A stretch of DNA of 64,000 bases from Mariprofundus sp. NF (lineage in GTDB: Bacteria; Pseudomonadota; Zetaproteobacteria; Mariprofundales; Mariprofundaceae): positions 372,001-436,000 of the forward strand of contig NZ_VWNC01000001.1 of assembly GCF_013387455.1 (NCBI RefSeq), given 5' to 3'. The notes below the pieces were generated by a model. That model saw only the letters and a program-made list of their open reading frames with translations. It was not told where the DNA came from and did not search any database. Both the position numbers and the translations under genes were made by a program. Below, in pieces: positions 40,381-49,942 of the stretch (the stretch's first letter is position 1; each line of letters starts with the position of its first letter).

Positions 40381-41706
40381 ATGATTCAGACAGAAGTGAA
40401 GTCCCTTGGTAATAATGAGCATGAAGTGCACGTGGTTGTGGCGCAGAGCGAGTTTGATCGCATCTACGCTGAGCAGACCAAAAAGGTGATGCAGAAGGCT
40501 AAACTTCCGGGATTTCGTCCGGGCAAAACTCCGAATGGCGTGATTAATAAGCAGTTCGGCCCCCAGATCCGTGAAGATAGCATCTCTGAATTGATTCAGA
40601 CGCACTTTATCGCTGCCATTGAGTCCTCCGGCCTTACCCCTGCTGTGCAGCCGCAGCTGCAGATTGTACCTGCACCGGAAGAGGGCGGGTTCGCATTCAC
40701 CATGAAAGTAACCACATGGCCTGAAATTAAGTTGAATGCACTGGACAAGCTGAAGTTCGAGACAACAACCGTTGAAGTGGATGACGCTGACGTCGATCAG
40801 GTGGTTACACGTTTGCAGAAGTCTCAGGTGAAGTTTGAGGCAGAGGCAGAGCGTCCTGCAGAGAGTGGTGATCAGCTGCATATCGATTTCGTAGGTTCGA
40901 TTGATGGCGAAGAGTTTGCAGGTGGCAAGGGTGAGGATGTTCCTCTGGTGCTCGGCGAAGGCCGTTTCATTCCCGGTTTTGAAGAGCAGTTGGCTGGCAA
41001 AAAAGCCGGTGATGATGTCATGATTGAAGTGACCTTCCCTGCCGACTATCAGGCCGCTCATCTTGCAGGTAAAGCTGCAAGTTTTGCCACTACCCTCAAA
41101 ACTGTGGGCAAACCGCTCACCGCTGAGAATGATGATGAGCTGGCGAAAATGCTCGGTTTTGATGATGCGGCAGCCCTGCGTGAAGATGCCCGCACCCGTC
41201 TGACTGAAGAGGCCAAAGAGGCTTCTCATCAGGTTACCCGTGAGGCGGCACTTGATGCGCTGCTTGATGCCAATGCGATTGAGTTGCCTGAGGCGCTGAT
41301 TGAGCAGGATGTAAAAGAGACCGCAGTGCGCGTGGGTCAGAATATGAAACAGCAGGGTCTGGAAGTTACCCCTGAAATGTTTAAAGACGAAGCGTTCAAC
41401 GCTGAGATTCGTATCCGCTCTGAGCGTGGTTTGAAACTCTCCGTACTGCTTCAGGAAGTTCGCGAAGTCGGTGGTTTGACGCTTGATGATGCAGAGGTTG
41501 ATGCTGAAATTGATCGCCAGTCTGCCCAGTATCCAGAGGCGCAGCGCGGCCAGTTTAAAGAGTGGATCAAATCGCAGCAGGATCAGATGGCTTCCATGCG
41601 TGATGCACTGCTGGAGCGTCGTTGTGTTGATTATATTGTTTCCCAGGCCAAGACAAAATCTGTGACCAAACCACTCTCTGTCTGGCAGGCTGAACAGGAA
41701 CGCTAA
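40381..41706 (+). CDS. tig: Trigger factor
   Basis: A 441-residue ribosome-bound chaperone and prolyl isomerase. The N-terminal ribosome-binding domain has the signature region LPGFRPGKTP; the FKBP-like domain (about 155-240) has DQLHIDFVGSIDGEEFAGG; the C-terminal chaperone arms follow. GGAG lies 6 bases before ATG 40381. It leads the conserved tig-clpP-clpX-lon-hupB order. Confidence 0.97.
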   Translation: MIQTEVKSLGNNEHEVHVVVAQSEFDRIYAEQTKKVMQKAKLPGFRPGKTPNGVINKQFGPQIREDSISELIQTHFIAAIESSGLTPAVQPQLQIVPAPEEGGFAFTMKVTTWPEIKLNALDKLKFETTTVEVDDADVDQVVTRLQKSQVKFEAEAERPAESGDQLHIDFVGSIDGEEFAGGKGEDVPLVLGEGRFIPGFEEQLAGKKAGDDVMIEVTFPADYQAAHLAGKAASFATTLKTVGKPLTAENDDELAKMLGFDDAAALREDARTRLTEEAKEASHQVTREAALDALLDANAIELPEALIEQDVKETAVRVGQNMKQQGLEVTPEMFKDEAFNAEIRIRSERGLKLSVLLQEVREVGGLTLDDAEVDAEIDRQSAQYPEAQRGQFKEWIKSQQDQMASMRDALLERRCVDYIVSQAKTKSVTKPLSVWQAEQER

Positions 41707-41716
41707 TTCTCCGGGC

Positions 41717-41751
41717 ACCCTGCTCCTGAAAGGGAGAGGGTCTCTTTTTTT
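41717..41751 (+). terminator. Probable terminator after tig
   Basis: An imperfect stem ACCCTGCTCCT / AGGGAGAGGGT followed by CTC and a run of seven T. clpP has a TATACT -10-like box downstream at 41811-41816. Confidence 0.55.
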
Positions 41752-41864
41752 ATCATAGTGGACGGCTTTGCGAGCCTTTGGCAAGCTGCGTGCTATGACT
41801 TTTGCCTGCGTATACTTTATGCTGAGCCGCAAAACTATTGATCGATTGTGATAAAGGAGAGTTT

Positions 41865-42485
41865 ATGAATCTGGTTCCGGTTGTTGTGGAGCAAACTGCA
41901 CGTGGAGAGCGTTCCTACGACATCTTCTCCCGTCTGTTGAAAGAGCGTATCATTTTCCTTAATGGTCAGGTTGATGATCATATGGCCAATCTGATTATTG
42001 CACAGCTGCTATTTCTTGAGTCTGAAGGGCCGGATAAAGATATCTTTATCTATATCAATAGCCCCGGCGGACTGGTGACTGCCGGACTGGCTATTTACGA
42101 TACCATGAACTATCTCCGCTGCGATGTATCAACACTCTGCGTGGGTCAGGCCGCCAGTATGGGTGCGCATCTGCTCTCAGCAGGCACCAAGGGGAAACGT
42201 TTCGCACTGCCCAATGCCCGCATTATGATCCACCAGCCACTGGGTGGTTTCCAGGGTCAGGCGACCGATATTGAAATTCATGCACGTGAAATCCTTAAAC
42301 TTAAAGATCGTTTGAATGAGATGATGGCCGAGCATACCGGTCAGCCGCTGGAGAAGATCACCGATGATGTGGAGCGGGATTATTTCCTCACCGCACAGGA
42401 AGCGGAGAGTTACGGTTTGATTGATAAGGTGCTCACTTCCCGAGCGGAAATAGTGACTGGAGGTCCTGATGGCGACACAGAGTAA
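41865..42485 (+). CDS. clpP: ATP-dependent Clp protease proteolytic subunit
   Basis: A 206-residue serine peptidase that forms the two-ring proteolytic chamber. Catalytic Ser98 (GQAASMGA) and His123 (MIHQPLGG) are present, with YINSPGG. AAGGAG stands 6 bases before ATG 41865; a start 27 bases upstream is unsupported. It overlaps clpX by 17 bases. Confidence 0.98.
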   Translation: MNLVPVVVEQTARGERSYDIFSRLLKERIIFLNGQVDDHMANLIIAQLLFLESEGPDKDIFIYINSPGGLVTAGLAIYDTMNYLRCDVSTLCVGQAASMGAHLLSAGTKGKRFALPNARIMIHQPLGGFQGQATDIEIHAREILKLKDRLNEMMAEHTGQPLEKITDDVERDYFLTAQEAESYGLIDKVLTSRAEIVTGGPDGDTE

Positions 42486-43740
42486 CGGCGGAGATAACAC
42501 GCTATACTGTTCGTTTTGTGGAAAATCGCAGCACGATGTAAAGAAGTTGATTGCCGGCCCTACCGTTTTCATCTGTGATGAGTGTATTGAGCTATGCAAT
42601 GAGATCATCGTTGAAGAGCTTTCCGGTGAGCCGAAAGAGGGCAAAGAAGAGGGTGGTCTGCCAAAACCTCTGGAGATTAAAAACTTTCTTGATGAGTATG
42701 TGATTGGTCAGGAGGCCTCCAAGCGCCTGCTATCGGTTGCGGTCTATAACCACTATAAACGCATTGCCCACAATGAGACCTCTGATGTGGAAATTTCTAA
42801 ATCCAATGTGCTGCTGCTGGGGCCGACCGGTTGTGGTAAAACACTGCTGGCACAGACACTGGCGCGTGTGTTTGATGTGCCGTTTGTGATGGCTGATGCT
42901 ACAACACTGACCGAAGCCGGTTATGTCGGTGAAGATGTTGAAAATATTATTCTTAAGCTGTTGCAGGCTGCTGATTACGATGTCGAAAAGGCGCAGCGTG
43001 GCATCATCTATATTGATGAGATCGATAAACTTTCCCGTAAGTCTGAAGGGCCATCAATCACACGTGATGTCTCCGGTGAAGGTGTGCAGCAGGCGCTACT
43101 CAAGCTGATTGAGGGTACCGTTGCGGCAGTTCCGCCACAGGGTGGTCGCAAACATCCACAGCAGGAGTTCATGCAGGTTGATACGACCAATATCCTGTTT
43201 ATTCTCGGCGGCGCATTTGCCGGCCTGGAAAAACTGATTGAAGTGAAAGGTAAACCCCGCTCCATCGGTTTTGGTGCTGAGGTGGTTGCTGATAGCGAGA
43301 AAGATATCGGTGTGATTTTAAGTCAGGTGGAGCCTGAAGATCTGATCAAGTTCGGTCTGATTCCTGAGTTGGTAGGGCGTCTTCCTGCCGTGGCAACATT
43401 GGGCTTGCTGGATAAAGATGCGCTTCTGCGTATCTTGACTGAGCCAAAAAATGCGCTGGTAAAACAGTATGCTGCACTGATGAAATATGATGATGTGGAT
43501 CTTTCGTTTACGGATGACGCACTCGAAGCGATTGCCGAAAAGGCCATTTTACGTAAAACAGGTGCACGTGGCCTGCGCGCCATCATGGAGTCGGTGATGC
43601 TGGATGTGATGTATGATATTCCGAGCATGACCAATGTTGAGAAGTGTGTGGTCAACCGCGAAGCTGTTGAAAACAAAAGTAAACCGGTACTGATGCTCAA
43701 AGGAGATCAGGATGATCAGGTGGCAGAGGCCGCGTCCTGA
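42469..43740 (+). CDS. clpX: ATP-dependent Clp protease ATP-binding subunit
   Basis: A 423-residue AAA+ unfoldase partner of ClpP. The N-terminal C4 zinc finger (YCSFCGKS with ICDECIELC) binds adaptors and substrates; Walker A GPTGCGKT, Walker [10 protein letters not shown], and the pore and ClpP-contact loops follow. The start lies within the clpP end, with GGAGG 5 bases upstream, so translation is coupled. Confidence 0.98.
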   Translation: MATQSNGGDNTLYCSFCGKSQHDVKKLIAGPTVFICDECIELCNEIIVEELSGEPKEGKEEGGLPKPLEIKNFLDEYVIGQEASKRLLSVAVYNHYKRIAHNETSDVEISKSNVLLLGPTGCGKTLLAQTLARVFDVPFVMADATTLTEAGYVGEDVENIILKLLQAADYDVEKAQRGIIYIDEIDKLSRKSEGPSITRDVSGEGVQQALLKLIEGTVAAVPPQGGRKHPQQEFMQVDTTNILFILGGAFAGLEKLIEVKGKPRSIGFGAEVVADSEKDIGVILSQVEPEDLIKFGLIPELVGRLPAVATLGLLDKDALLRILTEPKNALVKQYAALMKYDDVDLSFTDDALEAIAEKAILRKTGARGLRAIMESVMLDVMYDIPSMTNVEKCVVNREAVENKSKPVLMLKGDQDDQVAEAAS

Positions 43741-43772
43741 TCTTATTACTACGATTGATTATGGTTTTCATT

Positions 43773-43801
43773 CCCTGTGGCTTGCCGCAGGGTTTGTGTT
43801 T
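43773..43801 (+). terminator. Intercistronic hairpin clpX-lon
   Basis: CCCTGTGG / CCGCAGGG with CTTG loop, followed by the weak T-rich TTTGTGTTT; likely an attenuator rather than a full stop. Confidence 0.5.
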
Positions 43802-43820
43802 CTGGCTTAAGGAGTAACAG

Positions 43821-46253
43821 GTGGCTGAATTTTCCAAAGAGAAGCAAGCTGAGGTGACGCAGGAGGTAGAAGATATCCTGCCGGTACTGCCGCTCAGAGA
43901 TATTGTGGTCTTCCCGCACATGATCGTGCCGCTTTTTGTCGGGCGCGAAAAATCGGTTAAGGCACTGGAAGATGTGATGGGTAGCGGCAAGAGGATTGTG
44001 CTGCTGGCTCAGAAGGATGCCCAGCACGACGATCCCGGTATCGATGATCTCTATCAGATCGCCACGATCGGTAATATTCTGCAGCTGTTGAAACTGCCTG
44101 ATGGCACAATCAAGGTGCTGGTTGAAGGTGGCGAACGCATCTGCATTGATGAGATGTTCGTTGAGGGTGATTTTCTGCGTGCCCGTTTCTCTCCTATGCA
44201 GGAGATCAGTGATGATGAGCAGGAGCTCGATGCTGTTGCCCGCTCGCTGATTAATAAATTTGAATCCTATGTGAAGCTGAACAAGAAGTTGCCTCCTGAG
44301 GTGATGGTCTCTGTATCTGCCGTGGATGAGGTGGATAAACTTGCCGATACCATTGCAGCACACCTGAATCTGAAGATTGAAGAGAAGCAGGAGCTGCTTG
44401 AGCTGCGCAGTGTGATCGGTCGTCTTGAGCGTCTGTATGGTCATATGGAAGATGAGATGGAGCTGCTGCAGGTGGATAAACGCATCCGTGGCCGCGTTAA
44501 GCGTCAGATGGAGAAGAGCCAGCGCGAGTATTACCTCTCTGAGCAGATGAAAGCGATCCAGAAAGAGCTCGGGGATGAAGATGGCGAGAGCGACCTGCTC
44601 AAGCTGGAAGAGAAGATCCAGAAGCTGGGCCTGAGCAAGGAAGCCAAAGAGAAGGCCGAAGCTGAGTTTAAGCGACTGAAAATGATGCCTGCGATGAGCG
44701 CGGAAGCAACCGTGGTACGCAACTATCTCGACTGGTTGATTGATATTCCGTGGAAGAAGCGTTCCCGTGTCAATAAAGATATCACTGCTGCCGAGAAGAT
44801 ACTGGAAGATGACCATTACGGTCTTGAGAAGGTGAAGGAACGCATTCTCGAGCATCTGGCAGTGCTGCATCTGGTACGTAAGATGAAAGGGCCGATCCTC
44901 TGCTTTGTAGGCCCTCCGGGCGTGGGTAAAACCTCACTGGCCAGATCCATTGCGCGAGCAACCAAACGTGAATATGTACGTATGAGTCTGGGCGGCGTGC
45001 GCGATGAAGCCGAGATCAGGGGGCATCGCCGTACCTATATCGGCTCGATGCCGGGCAAGGTGATTCAGTCGATGAAGAAGGCGGGCACGAAAAACCCGCT
45101 CTTCCTGCTCGATGAGATCGACAAGCTGGGCGCTGATTTCCGCGGTGACCCATCCTCCGCACTGCTTGAGGTGCTTGACCCCGAGCAGAACCATAGTTTT
45201 AACGATCACTATCTGGAGGTTGATTACGATCTCTCAGATGTGATGTTTATTACCACGGCCAATAGTTACAATATTCCCGGGCCACTGCTTGATCGTATGG
45301 AGATTATCTCCATCTCAGGTTACACCGAACATGAGAAGCTTGAGATCGGACGTCGCTATCTGCTTGAGAAGCAGCTCAAGAATCATGGGCTGGATGAGAG
45401 TCAGTTGGTGATTGAAGATGATGTGCTGACTGAGATTATCCGTTACTACACACGTGAAGCCGGTGTGCGCGGTCTCTCCCGTGAACTGGCCAAGCTCTGC
45501 CGCAAGGTAGCACGTAAGTATGTGCAGTCGGCAGGAAAAGAGCCTATTCGTGTGGCAGCAAGTGATGTTGAGGATTTCCTTGGCGTGCGAAAGCACCGCT
45601 TTGGTCTGGCTGAAGAGCTGGATCAGATTGGTGTGGTAACCGGTCTTGCCTGGACAGAGGTAGGTGGCGAGCTGCTGCAGATCGAAACCGCACTGATGCC
45701 TGGTAAGGGCAAACTTACAGTGACAGGTCAGCTGGGTGATGTGATGCAGGAGTCGATTCAGGCAGCACTGACCTACGTGCGCTCACGTGCTTCTGAGCTG
45801 GGTCTGAAGCCTGATTTCCATCAGAAGGTGGATATCCATGTGCATGTGCCTGAAGGTGCTATCCCTAAGGATGGGCCATCGGCTGGCCTTGCTATGGCAA
45901 CCTCGATTGTTTCAGCTTTGACAGGCATCCCTGTCAGACGTAATGTCTGCATGACCGGAGAGATCACCCTGCGAGGTAAGGCACTACCAATCGGTGGTTT
46001 GAAGGAGAAACTTCTGGCTGCCCACCGCGGTGGTTTGACTGAAGCAATCATCCCTGAAGAGAATGAAAAAGACCTGAAAGATATTCATAAGGATATTTTG
46101 CAGGGATTGAGCATTCATATAGTGCCAAACATGGATAAAGTGCTAGAACACGCCTTGACTCGCTTGCCTGCAGGTATGAGTATGTCCGGGAATTTTGTGC
46201 CGGGGAGCGTTGGCGATATCTATCTGGATGACAGCTCAACGGTGGCGCATTGA
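43821..46253 (+). CDS. lon: Lon protease
   Basis: An 810-residue AAA+ protease. The N-terminal substrate domain starts [15 protein letters not shown]; the coiled coil includes [17 protein letters not shown]; Walker A is GPPGVGKTS; the proteolytic domain has Ser687 in [10 protein letters not shown] and the Lys of the dyad in [13 protein letters not shown]. The start is GTG at 43821 with AAGGAG 6 bases upstream. hupB follows, as in E. coli. Confidence 0.98.
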   Translation: MAEFSKEKQAEVTQEVEDILPVLPLRDIVVFPHMIVPLFVGREKSVKALEDVMGSGKRIVLLAQKDAQHDDPGIDDLYQIATIGNILQLLKLPDGTIKVLVEGGERICIDEMFVEGDFLRARFSPMQEISDDEQELDAVARSLINKFESYVKLNKKLPPEVMVSVSAVDEVDKLADTIAAHLNLKIEEKQELLELRSVIGRLERLYGHMEDEMELLQVDKRIRGRVKRQMEKSQREYYLSEQMKAIQKELGDEDGESDLLKLEEKIQKLGLSKEAKEKAEAEFKRLKMMPAMSAEATVVRNYLDWLIDIPWKKRSRVNKDITAAEKILEDDHYGLEKVKERILEHLAVLHLVRKMKGPILCFVGPPGVGKTSLARSIARATKREYVRMSLGGVRDEAEIRGHRRTYIGSMPGKVIQSMKKAGTKNPLFLLDEIDKLGADFRGDPSSALLEVLDPEQNHSFNDHYLEVDYDLSDVMFITTANSYNIPGPLLDRMEIISISGYTEHEKLEIGRRYLLEKQLKNHGLDESQLVIEDDVLTEIIRYYTREAGVRGLSRELAKLCRKVARKYVQSAGKEPIRVAASDVEDFLGVRKHRFGLAEELDQIGVVTGLAWTEVGGELLQIETALMPGKGKLTVTGQLGDVMQESIQAALTYVRSRASELGLKPDFHQKVDIHVHVPEGAIPKDGPSAGLAMATSIVSALTGIPVRRNVCMTGEITLRGKALPIGGLKEKLLAAHRGGLTEAIIPEENEKDLKDIHKDILQGLSIHIVPNMDKVLEHALTRLPAGMSMSGNFVPGSVGDIYLDDSSTVAH

Positions 46254-46280
46254 AAATAGAGAAAAAATCAAAAATACTGG

Positions 46281-46311
46281 TTGACAGGATATGGGGTCTA
46301 TTGCTTATAGT
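46281..46311 (+). promoter_or_regulatory. Probable sigma-70 promoter of hupB
   Basis: TTGACA at 46281-46286 and TATAGT at 46306-46311 with a 19-base spacer, 32 bases before the hupB start. The -35 box is consensus; the spacing is longer than ideal. Confidence 0.6.
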
Positions 46312-46343
46312 TCGCGACCCATTGAACGCAGCGGGAGGAATGA

Positions 46344-46616
46344 ATGAATAAAGCAGATTTGGTAAACCACGTGGCCGCATCAGCGGACCTTAGCAAAAGT
46401 GCAGCTGGTGATGCTGTCGAAGCAGTTCTGAGCGGTATTAGTGGCGCTCTGGCTGGCGGCGATTCAGTAAGCATCGTTGGTTTTGGTACTTTCTCAGTAG
46501 CGGAGCGTGCAGCACGTACAGCACGTAACCCACGTACTGGTGAAGCTATCGAAGTTGGCCCATCTAAGGCTCCTAAGTTTAAAGCCGGTAAAGCTCTTAA
46601 AGACGCAGTTAAGTAA
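46344..46616 (+). CDS. hupB: DNA-binding protein HU-beta
   Basis: A 90-residue histone-like protein. The DNA-binding arm segment [14 protein letters not shown] and the C-terminal [13 protein letters not shown] are characteristic. GGGAGGA precedes the ATG. It closes the tig-clpP-clpX-lon-hupB block and is directly followed by a terminator and tRNA genes. Confidence 0.98.
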   Translation: MNKADLVNHVAASADLSKSAAGDAVEAVLSGISGALAGGDSVSIVGFGTFSVAERAARTARNPRTGEAIEVGPSKAPKFKAGKALKDAVK

Positions 46617-46642
46617 CACCTGAGAGCAGAACATTTCGAGGA

Positions 46643-46670
46643 ACAAGGGCTATTTAGCCCTTGTTTTTTT
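46643..46670 (+). terminator. Terminator after hupB
   Basis: ACAAGGGC / GCCCTTGT with a 6-base loop and a run of seven T. tRNA-Val begins at 46672, one base beyond. Confidence 0.85.
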
Positions 46671-46671
46671 C

Positions 46672-46747
46672 GGGCGCTTAGCTCAGCTGGGAGAGCAACG
46701 GCCTTACAAGCCGTAGGTCGCAGGTTCGAACCCTGCAGCGCCCACCA
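46672..46747 (+). tRNA. tRNA-Val (TAC anticodon), copy 1
   Basis: A 76-nt cloverleaf with encoded CCA; acceptor GGGCGCT / AGCGCCC, anticodon loop CTTACAA giving TAC. Identical to the copy at 46993. The 5' end directly follows the hupB terminator, with no room for an independent promoter. Confidence 0.97.
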
Positions 46748-46753
46748 TTTATA

Positions 46754-46786
46754 AAGGCTCTGTGCATCTGATGCGGAGCCTTTTTT
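46754..46786 (+). terminator. Terminator after tRNA-Val copy 1
   Basis: AAGGCTC / GAGCCTT stem with a 15-base loop and a run of six T. Confidence 0.7.
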
Positions 46787-46801
46787 CCGGTCAACTTTTT
46801 A

Positions 46802-46831
46802 TTGGTTGATTTTCGGGGAGTAAGTTATTAC
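46802..46831 (+). promoter_or_regulatory. Candidate promoter of tRNA-Asp copy 1
   Basis: TTGGTT and TATTAC with an 18-base spacer, followed by a GC-rich discriminator (GCGCCCCC) of the kind seen at stringently controlled stable-RNA promoters, 17 bases before the tRNA. Confidence 0.45.
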
Positions 46832-46848
46832 TTTGCGCCCCCACCGCT

Positions 46849-46925
46849 GGAGCGGTAGTTCAGTTGGTTAGAATGCCGGCCTGTCACGCCGGAGGTCGCG
46901 GGTTCGAGTCCCGTCCGCTCCGCCA
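46849..46925 (+). tRNA. tRNA-Asp (GTC anticodon), copy 1
   Basis: A 77-nt cloverleaf with encoded CCA; acceptor GGAGCGG / CCGCTCC, anticodon loop CTGTCAC giving GTC. Identical to the copy at 47094. Confidence 0.97.
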
Positions 46926-46931
46926 CATAGT

Positions 46932-46959
46932 GAGCCCCTGTCATGGGGGCTCTTTTTTT
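46932..46959 (+). terminator. Terminator after tRNA-Asp copy 1
   Basis: GAGCCCC / GGGGCTC stem and a run of seven T. tRNA-Val copy 2 begins only 34 bases later. Confidence 0.75.
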
Positions 46960-46992
46960 AATCCCGGCAGGTTGATTTAACCTGCTGAAGAT

Positions 46993-47068
46993 GGGCGCTT
47001 AGCTCAGCTGGGAGAGCAACGGCCTTACAAGCCGTAGGTCGCAGGTTCGAACCCTGCAGCGCCCACCA
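46993..47068 (+). tRNA. tRNA-Val (TAC anticodon), copy 2
   Basis: Identical over 76 nt to the copy at 46672. Between the preceding terminator and this gene is only a short palindrome (CAGGTTGATTTAACCTG) and no recognisable promoter. Confidence 0.97.
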
Positions 47069-47093
47069 TCTTGAAAACACTGATTACCTCAAT

Positions 47094-47170
47094 GGAGCGG
47101 TAGTTCAGTTGGTTAGAATGCCGGCCTGTCACGCCGGAGGTCGCGGGTTCGAGTCCCGTCCGCTCCGCCA
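47094..47170 (+). tRNA. tRNA-Asp (GTC anticodon), copy 2
   Basis: Identical over 77 nt to the copy at 46849; 25 bases after tRNA-Val copy 2, so certainly on the same transcript. Confidence 0.97.
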
Positions 47171-47172
47171 CA

Positions 47173-47214
47173 TAAAAAAGGCCCTCGATGCATCCGCATC
47201 GGGGGCTTTTTTTT
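47173..47214 (+). terminator. Terminator of the tRNA cluster
   Basis: GCCCTCGATG / CATCGGGGGC, 10 bp with one wobble, 6-base loop, A-run before and a run of eight T after. Confidence 0.9.
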
Positions 47215-47261
47215 ATATTGCTAGGCGGATGGCGATGAGGGCCCGATTGGGTCTGACAAAA

Positions 47262-47415
47262 TTGCAGGAGCAATTTTGAACGTCGGAGGCACGACGACGG
47301 CCCGCAGGGGGTGGAGGGCAGGAAGCCCGGAGTACAATTTGCAGGAGCAATTTTGAACGTCGGAGGCACGACGACGGCCCGCAGGGTGGAGGGCCGGAGC
47401 CCGACATAGTCCCGT
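47262..47415 (+). repeat. Tandem pair of about 77-bp direct repeats
   Basis: Units start at 47262 and 47339, 77 bases apart; the first 49 bases of each are identical, beginning TTGCAGGAGCAATTTTGAAC and continuing through the GTCGGAGG and GACGGCCCGC segments; the second halves diverge slightly. Each contains the palindrome AATTGC-AGGA-GCAATT and a GGGC/GCCC stem. It lies between the tRNA terminator and the TPR gene; no coding function is apparent. Confidence 0.85.
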
Positions 47416-47443
47416 CATCAGCCTGTGTCTTTACAGCGTTCTA

Positions 47444-48259
47444 TTATTTTCCAGTTCGATCTTTGCTTCCCATATCCAGCCCTCGCTGCATCTGATCAGC
47501 CCGCTGCTTGTAACCAAGCGAACGTAGCGTGTTTACAAGCCGCTGACGCGTCTCTTTCTCAGGCTCTATAGCAAGACTGCGCTGATAGGCGGTGAGCGCC
47601 TCCTGCTCCATTTTAGAGCTGCGCAGGATGTCACCATATTTGCGCCAGCAGGGGGAGCAATCGGGTAGCAGCCTTGTGGCTTTGTCTCCGTGTTTTAGGC
47701 CATGGTCTGCAAGTTTGTGACGTGATTGAAATGCCGCATAGTGAAGGTAGGCAAAACCATTAAGCGGATCGACTTTCAATGCCTTGCGATATTGTGCGGT
47801 GGCTTTGGTGATGTTGTTTTGCTGTTCAGAAATGGCGGCCAGCATATACCACGGGGTTGCCTCATGTCTGAGATTTTTGGTTCCCTTCTCAAGCCACTGT
47901 TGCGCTTTGGCTGTATTGCCTGACGCTTTCAGTGCTGATGCAAGGTTAGCCAGGCTGGGCAGATGCCAGGCGATGCCTAAATTCTCCTGGTATAGAGATA
48001 TGGCATCGGATTTGTGGCCGGACTGCTCTAGAATAATGGCCAGATTATAGCGGGCTTCGACATTATCCGGGCGTATGCGAAGCTCTGATTCAAGGGCGCG
48101 CCGTGCTTCTGTGGTTTGCCCTGTTTCAATGAACTGTTGAGATGCCTGAAATGGTGTTTCTGCCTGAGTTGAGAGAGGTGTGAGTGCAACGATAAAAAAA
48201 GGCACGGCCAGTGCAAAAGAGCTTAGCCACGCGGTTGAATTATTGATGTGAAGGCGCAA
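47444..48259 (-). CDS. Exported TPR-repeat protein
   Basis: A 271-residue protein with a signal peptide (about 1-33, cleavage near STQA-ETP) and five or so TPRs (such as NVEARYNLAIILEQSGHKSDAISLYQ). The start is TTG at 48259, with AGGA 6 bases upstream, inside the mlaD end (20-base overlap), and it yields a complete signal peptide. Context suggests a periplasmic helper of the Mla-type transporter; this is inference. Confidence 0.8.
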   Translation of the reverse strand: MRLHINNSTAWLSSFALAVPFFIVALTPLSTQAETPFQASQQFIETGQTTEARRALESELRIRPDNVEARYNLAIILEQSGHKSDAISLYQENLGIAWHLPSLANLASALKASGNTAKAQQWLEKGTKNLRHEATPWYMLAAISEQQNNITKATAQYRKALKVDPLNGFAYLHYAAFQSRHKLADHGLKHGDKATRLLPDCSPCWRKYGDILRSSKMEQEALTAYQRSLAIEPEKETRQRLVNTLRSLGYKQRADQMQRGLDMGSKDRTGK

Positions 48260-49148
48260 TGCCCATCCTGCCTGTGGTCATTAACATCTCTTCCATCTTC
48301 TCCTGCCTGGCCCGTTTACTGGCTTTTATTTCAGGCTTTTCACTCATCAGTTTCCATGGGTTGCGTCTGATATCATCAGAGAAAGTTTCAAGATTTTCTG
48401 AGGTTTTGCGCAGTTCAAAGAGGGTTCGATAGAGATTTTCACGGTTATCAAGCAGCGTGCTGTTCAGGGCTTCAGATGCTTTAGCACCCTCTTCAAAGAA
48501 TTTTCGACTGGCGCGTGTTGTCTGCGGCAGATCTTTCTCTAACTTCTGCATCAGACGCTGAAGTGATGTGGTGACCTCTCTGATCTGTGATCTGTTCTCT
48601 TTGACCATCATACTCAGTTCCTGGGAGGCAGCATTGATGTTGGCAATGACCTGCTGGAAAGATTCACGGCCTTCACTGCTCCTGCTGCCGGTCAGAGACT
48701 GGGTGAGTTTTTTGATATCATCGGTGATGCCGGATGCTTTAGCTATAAAAGTGTTGATGTCACCGGCTGGATCAGAAGGGATGATGGCACCATCAGGCAG
48801 GATCTCCGTATCACCGGGTGTGGCAGTGAGGCCGAGGTTTTTTTCGCCAACAAGGCCGCGGCCAATGATAGTGGCCCGGGTCGATGCAGGCAGCATAACA
48901 CCGGGATTCAGCGCGATTTTAACTACGGCACGACCGCCTCTGAGATCGATCTCCTGTACAACGCCGACTTTAACACCTGCCATGCGAACCGGAGACTGAA
49001 CATCCAACCCCAGAATATCATCAAACTCAGCCTCAACAACATTATCATCCTGTTTGGGCCAGGCGATATCACCAATTTTGCCGGTGGCAAAAGCGAGAAG
49101 AAGCAGGGCGGCAAGCACAAAGGCTCCAAGGCGGGCATGTGGGTTCAT
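48240..49148 (-). CDS. mlaD: MlaD-type MCE domain protein
   Basis: A 302-residue protein: one N-terminal membrane helix (LGAFVLAALLLLAFATG), the MCE domain (about 35-115, LDVQSPVRMAGVKVGVV) and a long helical C-terminal region. It is the periplasmic lipid-binding ring of the Mla phospholipid transporter class; the helical extension makes it much longer than E. coli MlaD (183). ATG 49148 overlaps the mlaF stop by 4 bases and has GGAGG 10 bases upstream. Confidence 0.9.
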   Translation of the reverse strand: MNPHARLGAFVLAALLLLAFATGKIGDIAWPKQDDNVVEAEFDDILGLDVQSPVRMAGVKVGVVQEIDLRGGRAVVKIALNPGVMLPASTRATIIGRGLVGEKNLGLTATPGDTEILPDGAIIPSDPAGDINTFIAKASGITDDIKKLTQSLTGSRSSEGRESFQQVIANINAASQELSMMVKENRSQIREVTTSLQRLMQKLEKDLPQTTRASRKFFEEGAKASEALNSTLLDNRENLYRTLFELRKTSENLETFSDDIRRNPWKLMSEKPEIKASKRARQEKMEEMLMTTGRMGIAPSHQ

Positions 49149-49942
49149 CGTTGTACGGCCTCCTCGATCTGTTTTCCCCATAAACTGCAGTTGATCGGGC
49201 CTTCTGCTTTACCCTCAACAAATTGTCTGAGCATGGGATCCTGATTAGAGTCTAGTTCATCAGATGCGATTTGCATATGAATTCGCCCCTGGCAGAGCAG
49301 GGCGATATGGTCGCTGATCATGGCAGCGCTCTTCATGTCGTGGGTAATACTGAGGATTGTGGCGCCGGAATCTTTATGCAGGCGTACGATCAGCTTGTTG
49401 ATGACATCGGACATGATCGGATCAAGTCCGGTGGTAGGTTCATCGAAAAACACGATGTCCGGCTTGTGGCATATGGTGCGTGCCAGCCCTACGCGCTTGG
49501 CCATGCCGCCTGACAGTTCGGCAGGCATAAGCTCTTCAACCTTATGCAGTCCCACCCATTCCAGAACTTCAATAGCACGCTCTTTCGCTGACGATTTACT
49601 TGTGCCCCGGCGCAGCAGCGCAAAGGAGACATTCTCCCAGACAGGCAGTGAGTCAAACAGAGCTGCACCCTGAAATAGCATGCCAACTCGCTGCATGCGC
49701 TGCAGTTGATCATGTTCCTTCAGTTCAAGCCAGTTCTCTCCATCAATCAGTATTTCGCCACTATCGGGTTTGAGCAGGCCAAGAATACACTTGATCAAAA
49801 CACTTTTGCCGGTGCCGGACATGCCGATTACCGTGGTTGATTTACCTGACATGATATCAAGATCGACACCGTCGAGGATGATCTTGTCATCGAACTGTTT
49901 TTTCAGGCCTCTTATGCTGATACGCGGGGTCTCGCTATTCAT
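49145..49942 (-). CDS. mlaF: ABC transporter ATPase MlaF
   Basis: A 265-residue ATPase of the Mla-type lipid transporter. Walker A GMSGTGKSV, signature LSGGMAKRVGLAR, Walker B DIVFFDEPTTGLDP and the H-loop THD are complete. The start at 49942 overlaps the mlaE stop by 4 bases (ATGA). No gene for the STAS protein MlaB or the periplasmic MlaC follows. Confidence 0.94.
   Translation of the reverse strand: MNSETPRISIRGLKKQFDDKIILDGVDLDIMSGKSTTVIGMSGTGKSVLIKCILGLLKPDSGEILIDGENWLELKEHDQLQRMQRVGMLFQGAALFDSLPVWENVSFALLRRGTSKSSAKERAIEVLEWVGLHKVEELMPAELSGGMAKRVGLARTICHKPDIVFFDEPTTGLDPIMSDVINKLIVRLHKDSGATILSITHDMKSAAMISDHIALLCQGRIHMQIASDELDSNQDPMLRQFVEGKAEGPINCSLWGKQIEEAVQR

Noticed and set aside
40336-41832. 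A 498-codon open frame on the minus strand opposite tig
   Set aside because: It mirrors the codon pattern of tig, covers it entirely, has no recognisable domain, and tig is unmistakable on the plus strand.
43749-44870. A 373-codon minus-strand frame opposite lon
   Set aside because: His/Leu-rich translation without domains, fully antisense to the conserved lon N-terminal half.
47025-47369. Minus-strand frame ending in an AGFEPATYG-type peptide
   Set aside because: This is the well-known spurious translation of antisense tRNA sequence; it runs across tRNA-Val and tRNA-Asp.
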